Assembly: GCA_016722075.1 (NCBI GenBank)
Contig: JADKGW010000001.1
Coordinates: 4,960,001 to 5,024,000, forward strand
DNA: 64,000 nucleotides
Reading direction: 5' to 3'
From: Candidatus Kouleothrix ribensis
GTDB taxonomy: Bacteria; Chloroflexota; Chloroflexia; Chloroflexales; Roseiflexaceae
The position numbers and the translations under genes were made by a program. A model generated the notes under the pieces. The model was given only the letters and a program-made list of their open reading frames with translations. It was not told the origin of the DNA and made no database searches. Below, one piece after another: positions 54,148 to 63,132 of the stretch; the stretch's first letter is position 1; the number at the start of each line of letters is the position of its first letter.

Positions 54148-55749
54148 ATGCACCCAGATATGATCATGACTGGTGGGCTGATCCACACCCAAGCGCCGGG
54201 CCAGCCACCGGCCAGTGCGCTGGCCATCGCAGGCGAACTGATCGTAGCGGTTGGCGATGATGCGACGATCGCCGCACTGGCCGGCCCCACTACCCGCAGG
54301 CTCGATCTCGCCGGCGCCACGGTGATCCCAGGCTTCAACGATGCGCATATTCACCTGTGGAAAGAGGGCATGCTGCTGAGCCAGGTGAACGCGCGGCCGG
54401 CGCGCGCCGCCAGCATCCCGGCGATCGTGGCCGCGTTTGCCGCGCGCGCCGGCGCTACCCCGGCCGGCCAGTGGATCGAGGGCCGCGGCTACGACGAGAC
54501 GCGCCTGCCCGAGCTGCGCCACCCCGATCGAACCGATCTCGACCGTGCATCGGCCGAGCACCCGATCGTGCTTGGGCGCACCTGCGGCCATATCATTGCC
54601 GTCAATACCCGCGCGCTCCAGCTCGCCGGCATCACCGCCACCACACCCGACCCACCCGGCGGTGCGATCGACCGCGACGCACATGGCCAGCCAACCGGTG
54701 TGCTGCGCGAGACGGCCATGGCGCTGGTGCGTAGCATCCAGCCACCGCCCAGCCAGGGCGAGCTGGCACAGGCGCTGATCGGTGCCGGCCGCAACTGCCT
54801 GGCACTTGGGATCACCGCGATTGGCGAGCCAGGCGTCGACCCGCGTACTGTCGCGGTGTACCGCGAGCTCGACGCGGCCGGGCAGCTGCCGCTGCGCTGC
54901 GATGTGATGGCCATGACGATCTTGCCAAACGGCCAGCGCGTACCGCCGCCCAGCCCATGGCGCGGGCACATGGCCAAGTGCGATACCGTCAAATTATTTA
55001 GCGATGGCGGCCTCAGCAGCGGTACCGCCGCCCTGAGTATGCCCTACCGCAATCGCCACGACTGCGGGCTGCCGCGCTTCCCGGCCGAGCAACTGGCCGA
55101 AGAGGTGCAGCAGATCTACCGCGCCGGGCTGGCCGTGGCTGTCCACTCGATCGGCGACCGCGTGATCGGCGAGCTGCTCGATGCCTTTGCGCTGTGCCGA
55201 TCAGCCGCCGATCACCCGCGAACCCAGGCCGCGCCAGCGCGGCTGCGCATCGAGCATTGTGGCCTGCCGAACAGCCAGCAGCTGGCACGCGCGCATGCGC
55301 TGGGCGTGATGGTCGCCACACAGCCATCGTTCCTGTACGATATCGGCGAGACGATCCTGTTCCACTTGCCCGGCGAGCTAGTGCCGCAGTGCTACCCCTT
55401 CCGGGCCATGTTCGAGGCCGGCCTGGCGGTCGCATTCAGCTCGGATGGCCCGGTAATCAGCGATATCAACCCACTGCTGGGGCTGCGCTCGGCCGTGCTG
55501 CGGCAGACGCGCGCCGGCCGCGTGATCGCCGCCGAGCAGGCGATCGACGTTGCGCAGGCGCTGTGGGCATTCACCGCCGGTAGCGCATTGGTGAGCGGCA
55601 TGGCCGAGCAGATTGGCCGCATCGCGCCAGGCCTCCAGGCCGACCTGGCAGTTCTCAGCGGCGACCCGCTGGCGCTGCCGATCGAGCGCCTGCTCGAGAT
55701 CCAGGTGCAACAGACCTGGGTGGCCGGCAGGTTGGCCTACACAGCCTGA
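54148..55749 (+). CDS. YtcJ-like metal-dependent amidohydrolase
   Basis: This 533-residue protein of the amidohydrolase-3 family has metal ligands H67 and H69 in NDAHIHL and a KLFSDGG lysine-region motif. Further metal-site stretches are VAVHSIGDRVIGELLDAF, RIEHCGL and AFSSDGPVISDINPLLGL, and the C-terminus has LQADLAVLSGDPL. Members hydrolyse amides or formamides, but substrates are mostly unknown. GAGG precedes the ATG. It lies between a histidine kinase and a response regulator with no obvious functional link. Confidence 0.9.
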   Translation: MHPDMIMTGGLIHTQAPGQPPASALAIAGELIVAVGDDATIAALAGPTTRRLDLAGATVIPGFNDAHIHLWKEGMLLSQVNARPARAASIPAIVAAFAARAGATPAGQWIEGRGYDETRLPELRHPDRTDLDRASAEHPIVLGRTCGHIIAVNTRALQLAGITATTPDPPGGAIDRDAHGQPTGVLRETAMALVRSIQPPPSQGELAQALIGAGRNCLALGITAIGEPGVDPRTVAVYRELDAAGQLPLRCDVMAMTILPNGQRVPPPSPWRGHMAKCDTVKLFSDGGLSSGTAALSMPYRNRHDCGLPRFPAEQLAEEVQQIYRAGLAVAVHSIGDRVIGELLDAFALCRSAADHPRTQAAPARLRIEHCGLPNSQQLARAHALGVMVATQPSFLYDIGETILFHLPGELVPQCYPFRAMFEAGLAVAFSSDGPVISDINPLLGLRSAVLRQTRAGRVIAAEQAIDVAQALWAFTAGSALVSGMAEQIGRIAPGLQADLAVLSGDPLALPIERLLEIQVQQTWVAGRLAYTA

Positions 55750-55764
55750 TACGCCTGGAGAGAA

Positions 55765-57351
55765 ATGGATGATCATTTGCATACTCTTTCAGGCACTCGA
55801 TATGCTATTGTAGAAATGCACGCCTTTCTCGAACAACCTGAAATTTATACGCAGCGCCATGGATTGCGCGGTTGCTATACGCGGAGGGTGGAACGCATCA
55901 CCCAATCTGACGAGCGTGTAGGCGTGCGCACATTCCTGCAGCAGGTTGTGCAACAACTGAGCCGTATGACAGAGCAAGAGATCATCCCACAGTACAGCCA
56001 CGATTATGCCGAGCTCGACGAAGCGCGGCAGTTGGCGAGCCAGCCGAGCCGCATCCTGGTAGCCGACGACGACCCAGGCATGCGCCAGCTGCTGGGCTTG
56101 GTGCTCGGATCGAGCGGCTTCGATGTGCTGACCGCCGCCGATGGCTACGAACTCCTCCGCATCGCACAGGGTTGCCGGCCCAATCTGATCGTGGTTGACC
56201 TGGGCATGCCGCGCATGGACGGCTTCGAGGCGATCCGGCGCCTGCGCGGCGACTCGCGTACAGCGCACATCCCCACGATCATTCTCACCGCCCGATCGAG
56301 CATCAAAGATGTTGTGAGCGGCTTCGAGAGCGGCGCCGACGATTATATTGCCAAGCCGTTCGACCCGAACGAGCTATTGGCCCGCGTGCAATCGCACCTG
56401 CGCCGCTCGGCCCAGCGGCCAGTTCATAACCCGCTCACCGGGCTGCCAGGCGGCGTATTGCTCTCGCAAGAGCTACGGCACCGGCTGAGCCAGAATATGC
56501 CGCTAGCGCTCTTATACGCCGACCTCGACAACTTCAAGATCTTCAACGATACTTATGGCTTCTCGCATGGCGACCGCGCAATCCTCTTGCTGGCCCAGGC
56601 GATCCAGACAAGCGTGATGCGCTACGGCGGCATCGAGGAGTTCACCGGCCATATTGGCGGCGACGATTTTGCGGTGCTCAGCGTGCCGCAGCGGGCCAGC
56701 CGGATGAGCCAGGCGATTATCGACAGCTTCGACGAGCAGGTCGGCCAGCTGTACAATCGGGAAGATCGGCTGCGCGGCTATATCTCTGGCGCCGATCGAT
56801 ACGGCATCCTGCGGCGATTCGGGCTGATGACCCTCTCGATCGGCGTGGCTACGAACCAGCGGCGCGCATTCAGCGATGAGGTGGCCTTCACGCAGGTGGC
56901 GGCCGAGATGAAGCACTTCGCCAAAGGGCGGCCCGGCAGCTGCTACGCAATCGACCAGCGCGGCCCGTATCGGCTCCAGCACGCCGAGCGCCGGCGGCAG
57001 CATAGCCATAAGCTGGTGATCGTAAGCGCGGATCGAACGCTACGATCGGTGCTGCACACCGCCTTCGAAGATCATGAGTATACTATCGAAGAAGCGCTGA
57101 CGATTATCGATGCGCTCGACCATCTCTCCGATCCGCTTCAGCCAACCGTGATCCTCGCCGACGCCGAACTCGGCCCGTCGCTGTGGGCGTTCTGCGCGCG
57201 GCAGGCCCGAGATAACACTGGCCCGGCTGTGGTTGTACTCACATATCACACCGACGACCTCGCCCAAGCGCGGGCGGCTGGCGCGGCGGCGTCCCTACAG
57301 CTACCGCTGCCGTTCAGCGATATTATCGCATGCGTCGACCGGCTGATCTGA
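55765..57351 (+). CDS. Response regulator with GGDEF domain and C-terminal receiver-like domain
   Basis: This 528-residue protein has an N-terminal ~90-residue region of unknown fold and a receiver domain with Asp145 in VVDLGMPRMDGF. A diguanylate-cyclase domain follows with GGDDF (residues 298-302), an accepted GG(D/E)(D/E)F form, so c-di-GMP synthesis is possible. The last ~120 residues (LVIVSADRTLRSVLHTAFED) look like a second, degenerate receiver without a clear phospho-aspartate. GGAGAG lies only a few bases before the ATG at 55765; an internal ATG near 55966 is an alternative. It starts 15 bases after the amidohydrolase stop. Confidence 0.85.
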   Translation: MDDHLHTLSGTRYAIVEMHAFLEQPEIYTQRHGLRGCYTRRVERITQSDERVGVRTFLQQVVQQLSRMTEQEIIPQYSHDYAELDEARQLASQPSRILVADDDPGMRQLLGLVLGSSGFDVLTAADGYELLRIAQGCRPNLIVVDLGMPRMDGFEAIRRLRGDSRTAHIPTIILTARSSIKDVVSGFESGADDYIAKPFDPNELLARVQSHLRRSAQRPVHNPLTGLPGGVLLSQELRHRLSQNMPLALLYADLDNFKIFNDTYGFSHGDRAILLLAQAIQTSVMRYGGIEEFTGHIGGDDFAVLSVPQRASRMSQAIIDSFDEQVGQLYNREDRLRGYISGADRYGILRRFGLMTLSIGVATNQRRAFSDEVAFTQVAAEMKHFAKGRPGSCYAIDQRGPYRLQHAERRRQHSHKLVIVSADRTLRSVLHTAFEDHEYTIEEALTIIDALDHLSDPLQPTVILADAELGPSLWAFCARQARDNTGPAVVVLTYHTDDLAQARAAGAAASLQLPLPFSDIIACVDRLI

Positions 57352-57395
57352 AATAGCAAGACCCTCCTATCAACGATCGTTGGTTGCTTGCAATT

Positions 57396-57404
57396 TGGTA
57401 TGAT
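57396..57404 (+). promoter_or_regulatory. Extended -10 element upstream of the STAND ATPase
   Basis: TTTGGTATGAT contains TGn plus TATGAT (57396-57404). The expected transcript would start near 57411, just before the ATG at 57419 and after the AAGGAG at 57405-57410. That would leave the short upstream reading frame nearly leaderless if this promoter is used. No -35 box is clear. Confidence 0.45.
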
Positions 57405-57418
57405 AAGGAGAGTATAGT

Positions 57419-57502
57419 ATGCTCAGGCGTAGTCACATCCGCGTCCGAGGACTGCATGCAAACCTATGTGCCCACGATCGCCGACCTGGAAGCGGCGCTT
57501 AA
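57419..57502 (+). CDS. Possible 27-residue upstream reading frame overlapping the STAND ATPase start
   Basis: ATG at 57419 has the best ribosome site in the area (AAGGAG, eight bases upstream). It opens a 27-codon frame (begins MLRRSHIRVRGLHANLCAHD) that ends at TAA 57500-57502, 47 bases inside the downstream gene and in another frame. The peptide is basic and resembles nothing known. It may be a translational-control leader, or a sign that the real start of the downstream gene is misread. Confidence 0.4.
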   Translation: MLRRSHIRVRGLHANLCAHDRRPGSGA

Positions 57503-59936
57503 ACACCTACATAATCCGGAAGCATTGCGATTCAACCCACTCGCAACGCTTGATATCGTCCACGAGCGGGTTCCTAACGACCAGCGCATCAGCGAGCATA
57601 TAGCACCTGCTCTTCCGTGGATCTATGGGTACGAGCTGGCTGCTTTCTTGCGCGAGCGGATCGAGCAGCTCCAGATTGATGTGAGCACCACCGCCGGCCA
57701 GGCTCAGCAGCGCTCAAGCACACGGCCGCACCTCTACGCCCAAATCCTCAAGCTGCGCTATGTCGATGATCTGTCGTGGAACGAGGTTGCCGAAAAGATT
57801 GGGCTTGCAGCCGGCCATATTCAGAATAAGCTGAAGCGGCCGGCACTTCAACGCTTGCTGGGCATGCTGATGCAGCGCGAGACGATCGAGCGCGCGGCGC
57901 CTGGCACACTGTCATTCCTCACGAACCTGCCCGCACCCAGCGAGTTTATCGGCCGCCGTGCCGAAACTGAAGAAGTGCTGACCAAGCTGCGCCGCCGCCG
58001 TATGCCGATTATCGAGATCAGCGGCATCGGCGGGGTCGGCAAATCTGCCCTGGCCAAGCACATTGGCTGGAGCGCGCTCGAAGAGCGTCTGGTCGATGCG
58101 GTGGTCTGGCTCAGTGCCAAAGGCCACTACCTGCCCATCCTGGGCGCACAGGCCACCGATGGGCGCGAGGGGCTGCGTTCGCTCGACGATCTGTTCGAAA
58201 CGACTGCGCGCGTGCTCGGGGCCAGCCAGATCCCGCTGGTGCCCGACGCGCGCCGCCACCAGACGATCGATATTCTGACGAGCGGGCGCTTCCCCAACGG
58301 TGTGCTGATCATCGTAGACAACTACGAGACGCTCTCGCCCGAAGAGCAGGCGCGGATCGTGTCGTTCCTGTTCGAAGAGCTACCCTACCCCTCGCAGGCG
58401 CTGATCACATCGCGCCACGAGGAACACCTGCTGGTGGTGCAGTCGCATATCTTGCCGATCAAGATCCAGCTCGACCGCATGTCGCAGGAAGACGCGCGCG
58501 ACTGCCTGGAATACTTCCTGTCGCTACAGTCGCCGCCGATCATCACCAACGCATCGATCAAACAGCAGATCATCCGGATCTCATCACAAATACCGCTGGC
58601 GATGCTCTGGCTACTCGGCCAGCTGCGCTATACCCCACGCGCTCAGCAAGACATCCTGGCCGAGATCAGCCTGTGGAGCAACAAGAGCACCATTCTGCTG
58701 AACTATATCTTCGACCACTCCTACGATCTGCTGCAGGCGTACCCTGGCGCCAAGAGCGTGTTGCATGCACTGACCGTGTTCAGCGACCCGGTGCCGTTCG
58801 AGCCGGTAGCCACTACTGCGGCGCTACCATCCGGCGAGGTTGAGCAGGCCCTGTATTTACTGCTGCATATGTCGCTGATTGTGCGCGAAGGCGCCGACAA
58901 ACCCTACTATGGGTTGCTCGACCTTACGCGCAACTATGTCAACAATCACTTCAACGATGCACAGCGCCAGGAGATGATGCATCGCGCGGCGGCATATTAC
59001 ATTGGCCACTCGGTGCCATCCGACCGCGCCAACGTGCGTACGCTGCTCGAGTGGGCCATCCGGGCCGGCCACGCCGAGCTGGTGATCGGCCTGTTCGACG
59101 CACTCACCGCCGCGCAGTTCCTCGATAGCGAAACCCAGGCGCAAGACTGCGTCACCTATGGCGCCGACGTGGTCAGAGCCGCGCAGTCGCTCGGCAATCA
59201 GCGCCGCGCCGACTGGTACGAGCTGTTCGCACGCTGCTGGCCGCGCATGGTGCGTACCGACCAGCACGCTACCCGCGCGAAGCTCGAGCACCTGCTCGAG
59301 CGGGCCATCCAGCAGGGCTGGCAAGACAACCGCGCGCTGGCATGCTCGACGCTTGGGCTGCTGTATAACGATATGGGCGAAGCCTCGGTGCAGGCCGAGC
59401 GCGACGCGACCAGCCAGTTCGAAACGGCGGCCTCGTACCTACAACAGGCTGCCTCGCTGTGGGAAGACCTGCAGCGCCACGATTGGCTGGCGGTGGTGAT
59501 GGGCCGGCTCGGCACTGTGGCCCGCCACCTGGGCGACTACGACCGCGCGCTCGATTATTACACCTGGACGGGGGCGCTCTACGAGACACTCGGCAACCAG
59601 GCCGGGCGCGCCAGCGTGCTCGGGCGCTGCGGCTACACCTTGCTCCAGCGCTTCCGCCTGACCGGCAAGGGCGACACGCACGAAATCGAGCGGCTGCTGG
59701 TCGAGGGCATGCAGCTCAACGAGCAGCTCGGCAACCGCTGGGGCGTCGCTGCCAACTGCCTGCGCTACGCCGAGTTCCTCGAGCTGCAAGGCCAGCCAAC
59801 CCGTGCCCTGAGCTACGCCGAGCGCGCACATACACTGTTCTCACTCATCCCCGAACCCGGCCGCGCCAGCCAGGCCGATGAGCTGATCAACCGGGTTCAG
59901 CTACACCTACGGCAGAGCAACGCAGAGAACGCATGA
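57456..59936 (+). CDS. STAND-class NB-ARC ATPase with N-terminal HTH-like and C-terminal TPR domains
   Basis: This 826-residue protein has an N-terminal ~150-residue region ending in a sigma-4-like helix-turn-helix (LSWNEVAEKIGLAAGHIQNK). The NB-ARC ATPase follows, with Walker A ISGIGGVGKSALAKHIGW near residue 188 and Walker B GVLIIVDNYETL. The sensor region contains SQIPLAMLWLLGQL, the GxP-like motif. The C-terminal ~300 residues are TPR-like repeats (DWLAVVMGRLGTVARHLGDY, DRALDYYTWTGALYETLGNQ). Such proteins are ligand-sensing switches in bacterial signalling or defence. The ATG at 57456 follows GAGG; an ATG 37 bases upstream in another frame has a stronger ribosome site. Confidence 0.88.
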   Translation: MQTYVPTIADLEAALKHLHNPEALRFNPLATLDIVHERVPNDQRISEHIAPALPWIYGYELAAFLRERIEQLQIDVSTTAGQAQQRSSTRPHLYAQILKLRYVDDLSWNEVAEKIGLAAGHIQNKLKRPALQRLLGMLMQRETIERAAPGTLSFLTNLPAPSEFIGRRAETEEVLTKLRRRRMPIIEISGIGGVGKSALAKHIGWSALEERLVDAVVWLSAKGHYLPILGAQATDGREGLRSLDDLFETTARVLGASQIPLVPDARRHQTIDILTSGRFPNGVLIIVDNYETLSPEEQARIVSFLFEELPYPSQALITSRHEEHLLVVQSHILPIKIQLDRMSQEDARDCLEYFLSLQSPPIITNASIKQQIIRISSQIPLAMLWLLGQLRYTPRAQQDILAEISLWSNKSTILLNYIFDHSYDLLQAYPGAKSVLHALTVFSDPVPFEPVATTAALPSGEVEQALYLLLHMSLIVREGADKPYYGLLDLTRNYVNNHFNDAQRQEMMHRAAAYYIGHSVPSDRANVRTLLEWAIRAGHAELVIGLFDALTAAQFLDSETQAQDCVTYGADVVRAAQSLGNQRRADWYELFARCWPRMVRTDQHATRAKLEHLLERAIQQGWQDNRALACSTLGLLYNDMGEASVQAERDATSQFETAASYLQQAASLWEDLQRHDWLAVVMGRLGTVARHLGDYDRALDYYTWTGALYETLGNQAGRASVLGRCGYTLLQRFRLTGKGDTHEIERLLVEGMQLNEQLGNRWGVAANCLRYAEFLELQGQPTRALSYAERAHTLFSLIPEPGRASQADELINRVQLHLRQSNAENA

Positions 59937-60080
59937 TCTAAATTGCCACATTCGATCGTTTGCAAGGGGCCTAAGATCCCTTTGTAATGCGGTATATTGG
60001 TAGTTTGGCTTTCTAATGCCATGAAACCCGAGTTGGAAACCCAAACAAGGCTTGCATGGCTTCCTAATCAGGCAGGGTAC

Positions 60081-60108
60081 TTGACAAGTGCGGTATACTG
60101 CATATGCA
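60081..60108 (+). promoter_or_regulatory. HU promoter
   Basis: Perfect TTGACA (60081-60086), 16-bp spacer, TATGCA (60103-60108), 40 bases before the ATG. A TATACT at 60094-60099 is too close to this -35 to pair with it. Confidence 0.6.
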
Positions 60109-60147
60109 CGCGGTTTCCGCACAAACGTACATAGGAGGATTCAAACA

Positions 60148-60426
60148 ATGCAAAAGACCGACTTCGTTAAATCGGTAGCCGAACGGGCTGGCGTTTCGCA
60201 AAAAGAGGCCAAACTGGTCGTCGATGCGGCGCTAGATATTATCACCGACACCCTGAAAAAAGGCGAGAAGGTGACCCTGACCGGCTTCGGCACATTCGAA
60301 GTACGGCAGCGGCAAGAGCGCGAAGGTGTCAACCCACAGACTCGCCAGAAGATCAAGATCTCGGCGACCAAGACACCCGGCTTTAGCGCTAGCAGCACAT
60401 TGAAGGAAGCGGTTAAGGGCGGCTAG
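60148..60426 (+). CDS. hup: HU-family DNA-binding protein
   Basis: This 92-residue nucleoid protein has MQKTDFVKSVAERAGVSQKE, the helical dimerisation half, and the conserved GFGTFEVRQRQEREGVNPQT DNA-binding arm start, then KIKISATKTPGFSAS. HU bends and compacts DNA. AGGAGG lies nine bases before the ATG. Single gene with its own promoter and terminator. Confidence 0.96.
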   Translation: MQKTDFVKSVAERAGVSQKEAKLVVDAALDIITDTLKKGEKVTLTGFGTFEVRQRQEREGVNPQTRQKIKISATKTPGFSASSTLKEAVKGG

Positions 60427-60452
60427 ATCGCGCCCTGAATCAGCGAGCAGGG

Positions 60453-60491
60453 CACAGCGGTGAGGGTACCTCGCCGCTGTGTTTGCGTCTT
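60453..60491 (+). terminator. Terminator of HU
   Basis: The stem cacagcggtgagg / cctcgccgctgtg (13 bp with one wobble, loop gta) is followed by a weak T-rich stretch (tttgcgtctt), 27 bases after the stop. Confidence 0.65.
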
Positions 60492-60544
60492 GAGCACCAA
60501 TCGGCCGCCGCCCAGCCAGCTCTCGAAGCACGCTTGGCGACCGC

Positions 60545-60595
60545 CAGAAAAGCAGGTGTGCGATCGTCCATACCGATCGCACACCTGCTTTTCTG
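60545..60595. repeat. Perfect 22-bp-arm palindrome after HU
   Basis: The left arm 60545-60566 and right arm 60574-60595 are exact complements around tccatac. The outer part is agaaaagcagg/cctgcttttct, so each strand shows a T-run inside the stem's end, as in a bidirectional terminator. Confidence 0.85.
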
Positions 60596-60753
60596 ACAAC
60601 TTCTTATGATACAATGCGTACGTATCACTATTGTACGCCTGGCAGACCCAGCGGGTTGGGTGTGCGCCCACGAGCGCCACCCAGATCGACATTGCCGCCT
60701 GCTCCCCAGCATTTGTGGTCGGCCCGGCCCGCAGAAGACTGAGGAGGTAGTTT

Positions 60754-62031
60754 GTGAGAAGCACCGTAGCGCGTATGGGCGCCGTGCTGCTAGCGCTGGC
60801 ATTCGTGCTGGCGGCCTGCGGCCAGGCACCCAGCACAGCCGCCCCCACCGCCGCGCCGGCGGCCAGCCAGCCTAGCGCCGCACCAGTCGCAGATGCACCC
60901 ACCGCCGCACCAGGCACCGGCGGCACGTCCGGCGATCCAATCCCAATCGGGATCGCCGTAGCGCAGACTAGCAACGTCGCGCTGCTAGGCCAGGAACAAG
61001 TGATCGGCGCACAGATCGCCGAAGAATTCTTCAACAAGCGCGGCGGCATCAATGGGCGGCCGATCAAGCTCGTATTCCAGGATACTGCCGGCGACGAGCA
61101 GGGCGCGATCAACGCCTTCAACACCCTGATCAATAGCGACAAGGTTGTCGGCATCGTCGGCCCGACGCTCTCGCAGCAGGCCTTCTCGGCCGACCCGATC
61201 GCCGACCGTGCGCAGGTGCCGGTACTCGGCCCATCGAACACCGCCAAGGGCATCCCGCAGATCGGCGACTACATCGCACGCGTGTCGGCGCCGGTGGCCG
61301 TGGTGGCGCCCAACGCCGTGAAGGTGGCGCTGGCTCAGAACCCGAATATCAAGAAAGTCGCGGTGCTGTTCGCCCAGAACGACGCATTCAGCAAGTCGGA
61401 GACCGGCACATTCCAGCGAACCGTCACCGAAACCTTCAAGCTCGAGCTGGCTACCGTGCAGACCTTCCAAACCACCGACACCGACTTCACCGCGCAGGCC
61501 ACCAACGTGCTGGCGGTGCAGCCCGACCTGGTGATCATCTCGGGCCTGGCAGCCGACGGCGGCAACCTGGTCAAGCAGCTGCGCGACCTGGGCTACACCG
61601 GCCCGATCATCGGCGGCAATGGCCTGAACACCGCGAACATCTTCCCGGTGTGCAAGGCGCAGTGCGACGGCATTTTGATCGCGCAGGCCTATAGCTACGA
61701 GAGCAGCTCCGAGATCAACAAAGCCTTCCGCGACGCCTACAAAGCCAAGCAGAACAAAGAGCCGCCGCAGTTCAGCGCCCAGGCGTTCGCGGGCGTGCAG
61801 GTGTTTGTCGATGCGCTAAGTGCGCTCGACAAGACCAACAAGCTGGCCGATATGGACCTGGCGACGCTGCGCACCCAGCTGAACAAGCAGATCCTGGCCG
61901 GCAGCTACGACACACCGCTCGGCAAGATCTCATTCACCCCCGAGGGCGAGGTCAATCAAGAGCAGTTCTATGTCGCCCAGATCAAGATGGACGCCGACGG
62001 CGCGAACGGCACGTTCACCTTCGTCAAGTAA
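60754..62031 (+). CDS. livK: Branched-chain amino-acid ABC transporter, substrate-binding lipoprotein
   Basis: This 425-residue lipoprotein has a signal peptide with lipobox LAFVLAAC (Cys22 lipidated). An alanine/proline/threonine linker follows, then a type I periplasmic-binding fold (DPIPIGIAVAQTSNVALLGQ, FNKRGGINGRPIKLVFQDT, VVGIVGPTLSQQAF, GPIIGGNGLNTANIFPVCKA). It captures leucine, isoleucine, valine or related substrates for the permeases encoded next. The GTG start follows GAGGAGG. The Cys pair around PVCKAQCDG may form a disulfide. Confidence 0.92.
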   Translation: MRSTVARMGAVLLALAFVLAACGQAPSTAAPTAAPAASQPSAAPVADAPTAAPGTGGTSGDPIPIGIAVAQTSNVALLGQEQVIGAQIAEEFFNKRGGINGRPIKLVFQDTAGDEQGAINAFNTLINSDKVVGIVGPTLSQQAFSADPIADRAQVPVLGPSNTAKGIPQIGDYIARVSAPVAVVAPNAVKVALAQNPNIKKVAVLFAQNDAFSKSETGTFQRTVTETFKLELATVQTFQTTDTDFTAQATNVLAVQPDLVIISGLAADGGNLVKQLRDLGYTGPIIGGNGLNTANIFPVCKAQCDGILIAQAYSYESSSEINKAFRDAYKAKQNKEPPQFSAQAFAGVQVFVDALSALDKTNKLADMDLATLRTQLNKQILAGSYDTPLGKISFTPEGEVNQEQFYVAQIKMDADGANGTFTFVK

Positions 62032-62067
62032 TCGGCTCAACCTTAGAGCGGTGCGCTATCTTTTCGT

Positions 62068-62104
62068 TTTCGGTGTTTGCGCTCTGCGAGCGCAAACACC
62101 GAAA
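62068..62104. repeat. Perfect palindrome, 17-bp arms, loop tgc
   Basis: The left arm 62068-62084 and right arm 62088-62104 are exact complements, with core tgcgctc-tgc-gagcgca. It lies in the livK-livH gap. A second small hairpin (gcaggcg / cgcctgc, 62118-62140) with an A-rich loop follows. Confidence 0.85.
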
Positions 62105-62157
62105 CATTAGGATTCACGCAGGCGCAAAAAAACCGCCTGCATAAACCCATCAACCAA

Positions 62158-63132
62158 ATGAATACGACCCTGCTCTTACAGCAGTTCCTCAACGGCCTCG
62201 CGATCGGTGGTGTCTACGCGATCTTCGCGCTGGGCTACACGCTGGTCTTCTCGATTCTGCGGATCATCAACTTCGCGCATGGCGCGGTGTTCACCCTCGG
62301 CGCGTACTTCACCTACCTGCTAACCGGCTCAGTCGTCAATACAAACGGCGTGCTGGCCGGGCTGTTTCGCGAGCTATTCGGCCGGCCAGGGCTACCACTC
62401 GCGCTGCCATTCGTTGTGGCCATGATCGCCGGGGCCGGGCTGGCCGGGCTGACGGGCGTAGCGATCGAGCGGCTGGCGTTTCGCCCGCTGCGCGCGCGCG
62501 GCGCCGACCCGCTGCTGACGCTGGTGTCGAGCCTGGGTGTGGCAATTGCGCTGGTGAATATGATCCAGTACCTGTTCGGCGCCGAGATCTACACCTTTCC
62601 GGCTAACCCCTTCGGCGCACTGCCGGCCGCCGTGAACTTCGGTGGGCCGGGCCGGCCGGTGCCGGTGCGCACGGTGCAGATCATTATCTTCGGTGTGTCG
62701 ATGCTGATTGTGGTGGTGCTGACCCTCCTGATCAACGCTACACGCACCGGCAAGGCGCTGCGCGCGGTGGCCGAAGATGGCGTGACCGCCAGCCTGCTGG
62801 GGATCAACACCGACCGGCTGATCCTGCTGACATTCTTTCTGAGCGGGTTTCTGGGCGGCATTGCCGGCACGCTGGTCGGGCTGAGCGTAAGCATCGCCGG
62901 GCCATACTTCGGCATAGCGTTCGGCCTGAAGGGGCTGGCGGTGATCGTGCTGGGTGGCCTGGGCGACATCCCCGGCGCGGTGGTTGGCGGCTTCGTGATC
63001 GGGCTGGCCGAGGCGTTTGTGCCGGCGCAGTATGTGGCGTACAAAGACGCGGTGGCCTTCGCGCTCTTGTTCATTATGCTGCTGGCCCGGCCGCAGGGCC
63101 TGCTGGGGCGCGCCATAGTACAAAAAGTATGA
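62158..63132 (+). CDS. livH: Branched-chain amino-acid ABC transporter permease LivH
   Basis: This 324-residue permease has about eight membrane helices. Marks are LNGLAIGGVYAIFALGYTLV, ILRIINFAHGAVFTLGAY and the EAA-like loop GKALRAVAEDGVTASLLGIN, followed by FLSGFLGGIAGTLVGL. A ~35-residue loop between helices 2 and 3 (VNTNGVLAGLFRELFGRPGL) is somewhat long. The ATG at 62158 has no visible ribosome site; an upstream start is possible but not supported by homology. Overlaps livM by 4 bases (ATGA). Confidence 0.9.
   Translation: MNTTLLLQQFLNGLAIGGVYAIFALGYTLVFSILRIINFAHGAVFTLGAYFTYLLTGSVVNTNGVLAGLFRELFGRPGLPLALPFVVAMIAGAGLAGLTGVAIERLAFRPLRARGADPLLTLVSSLGVAIALVNMIQYLFGAEIYTFPANPFGALPAAVNFGGPGRPVPVRTVQIIIFGVSMLIVVVLTLLINATRTGKALRAVAEDGVTASLLGINTDRLILLTFFLSGFLGGIAGTLVGLSVSIAGPYFGIAFGLKGLAVIVLGGLGDIPGAVVGGFVIGLAEAFVPAQYVAYKDAVAFALLFIMLLARPQGLLGRAIVQKV

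Larger units (their letters stand above)
60427..60753. other. Spacer between HU and the branched-chain transporter operon
   Basis: It holds the HU terminator (60453-60491), a large palindrome (60545-60595) and a TATGATACAAT (60605-60615) that contains two candidate -10 hexamers for the transporter genes. No reading frame is supported. Confidence 0.6.
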
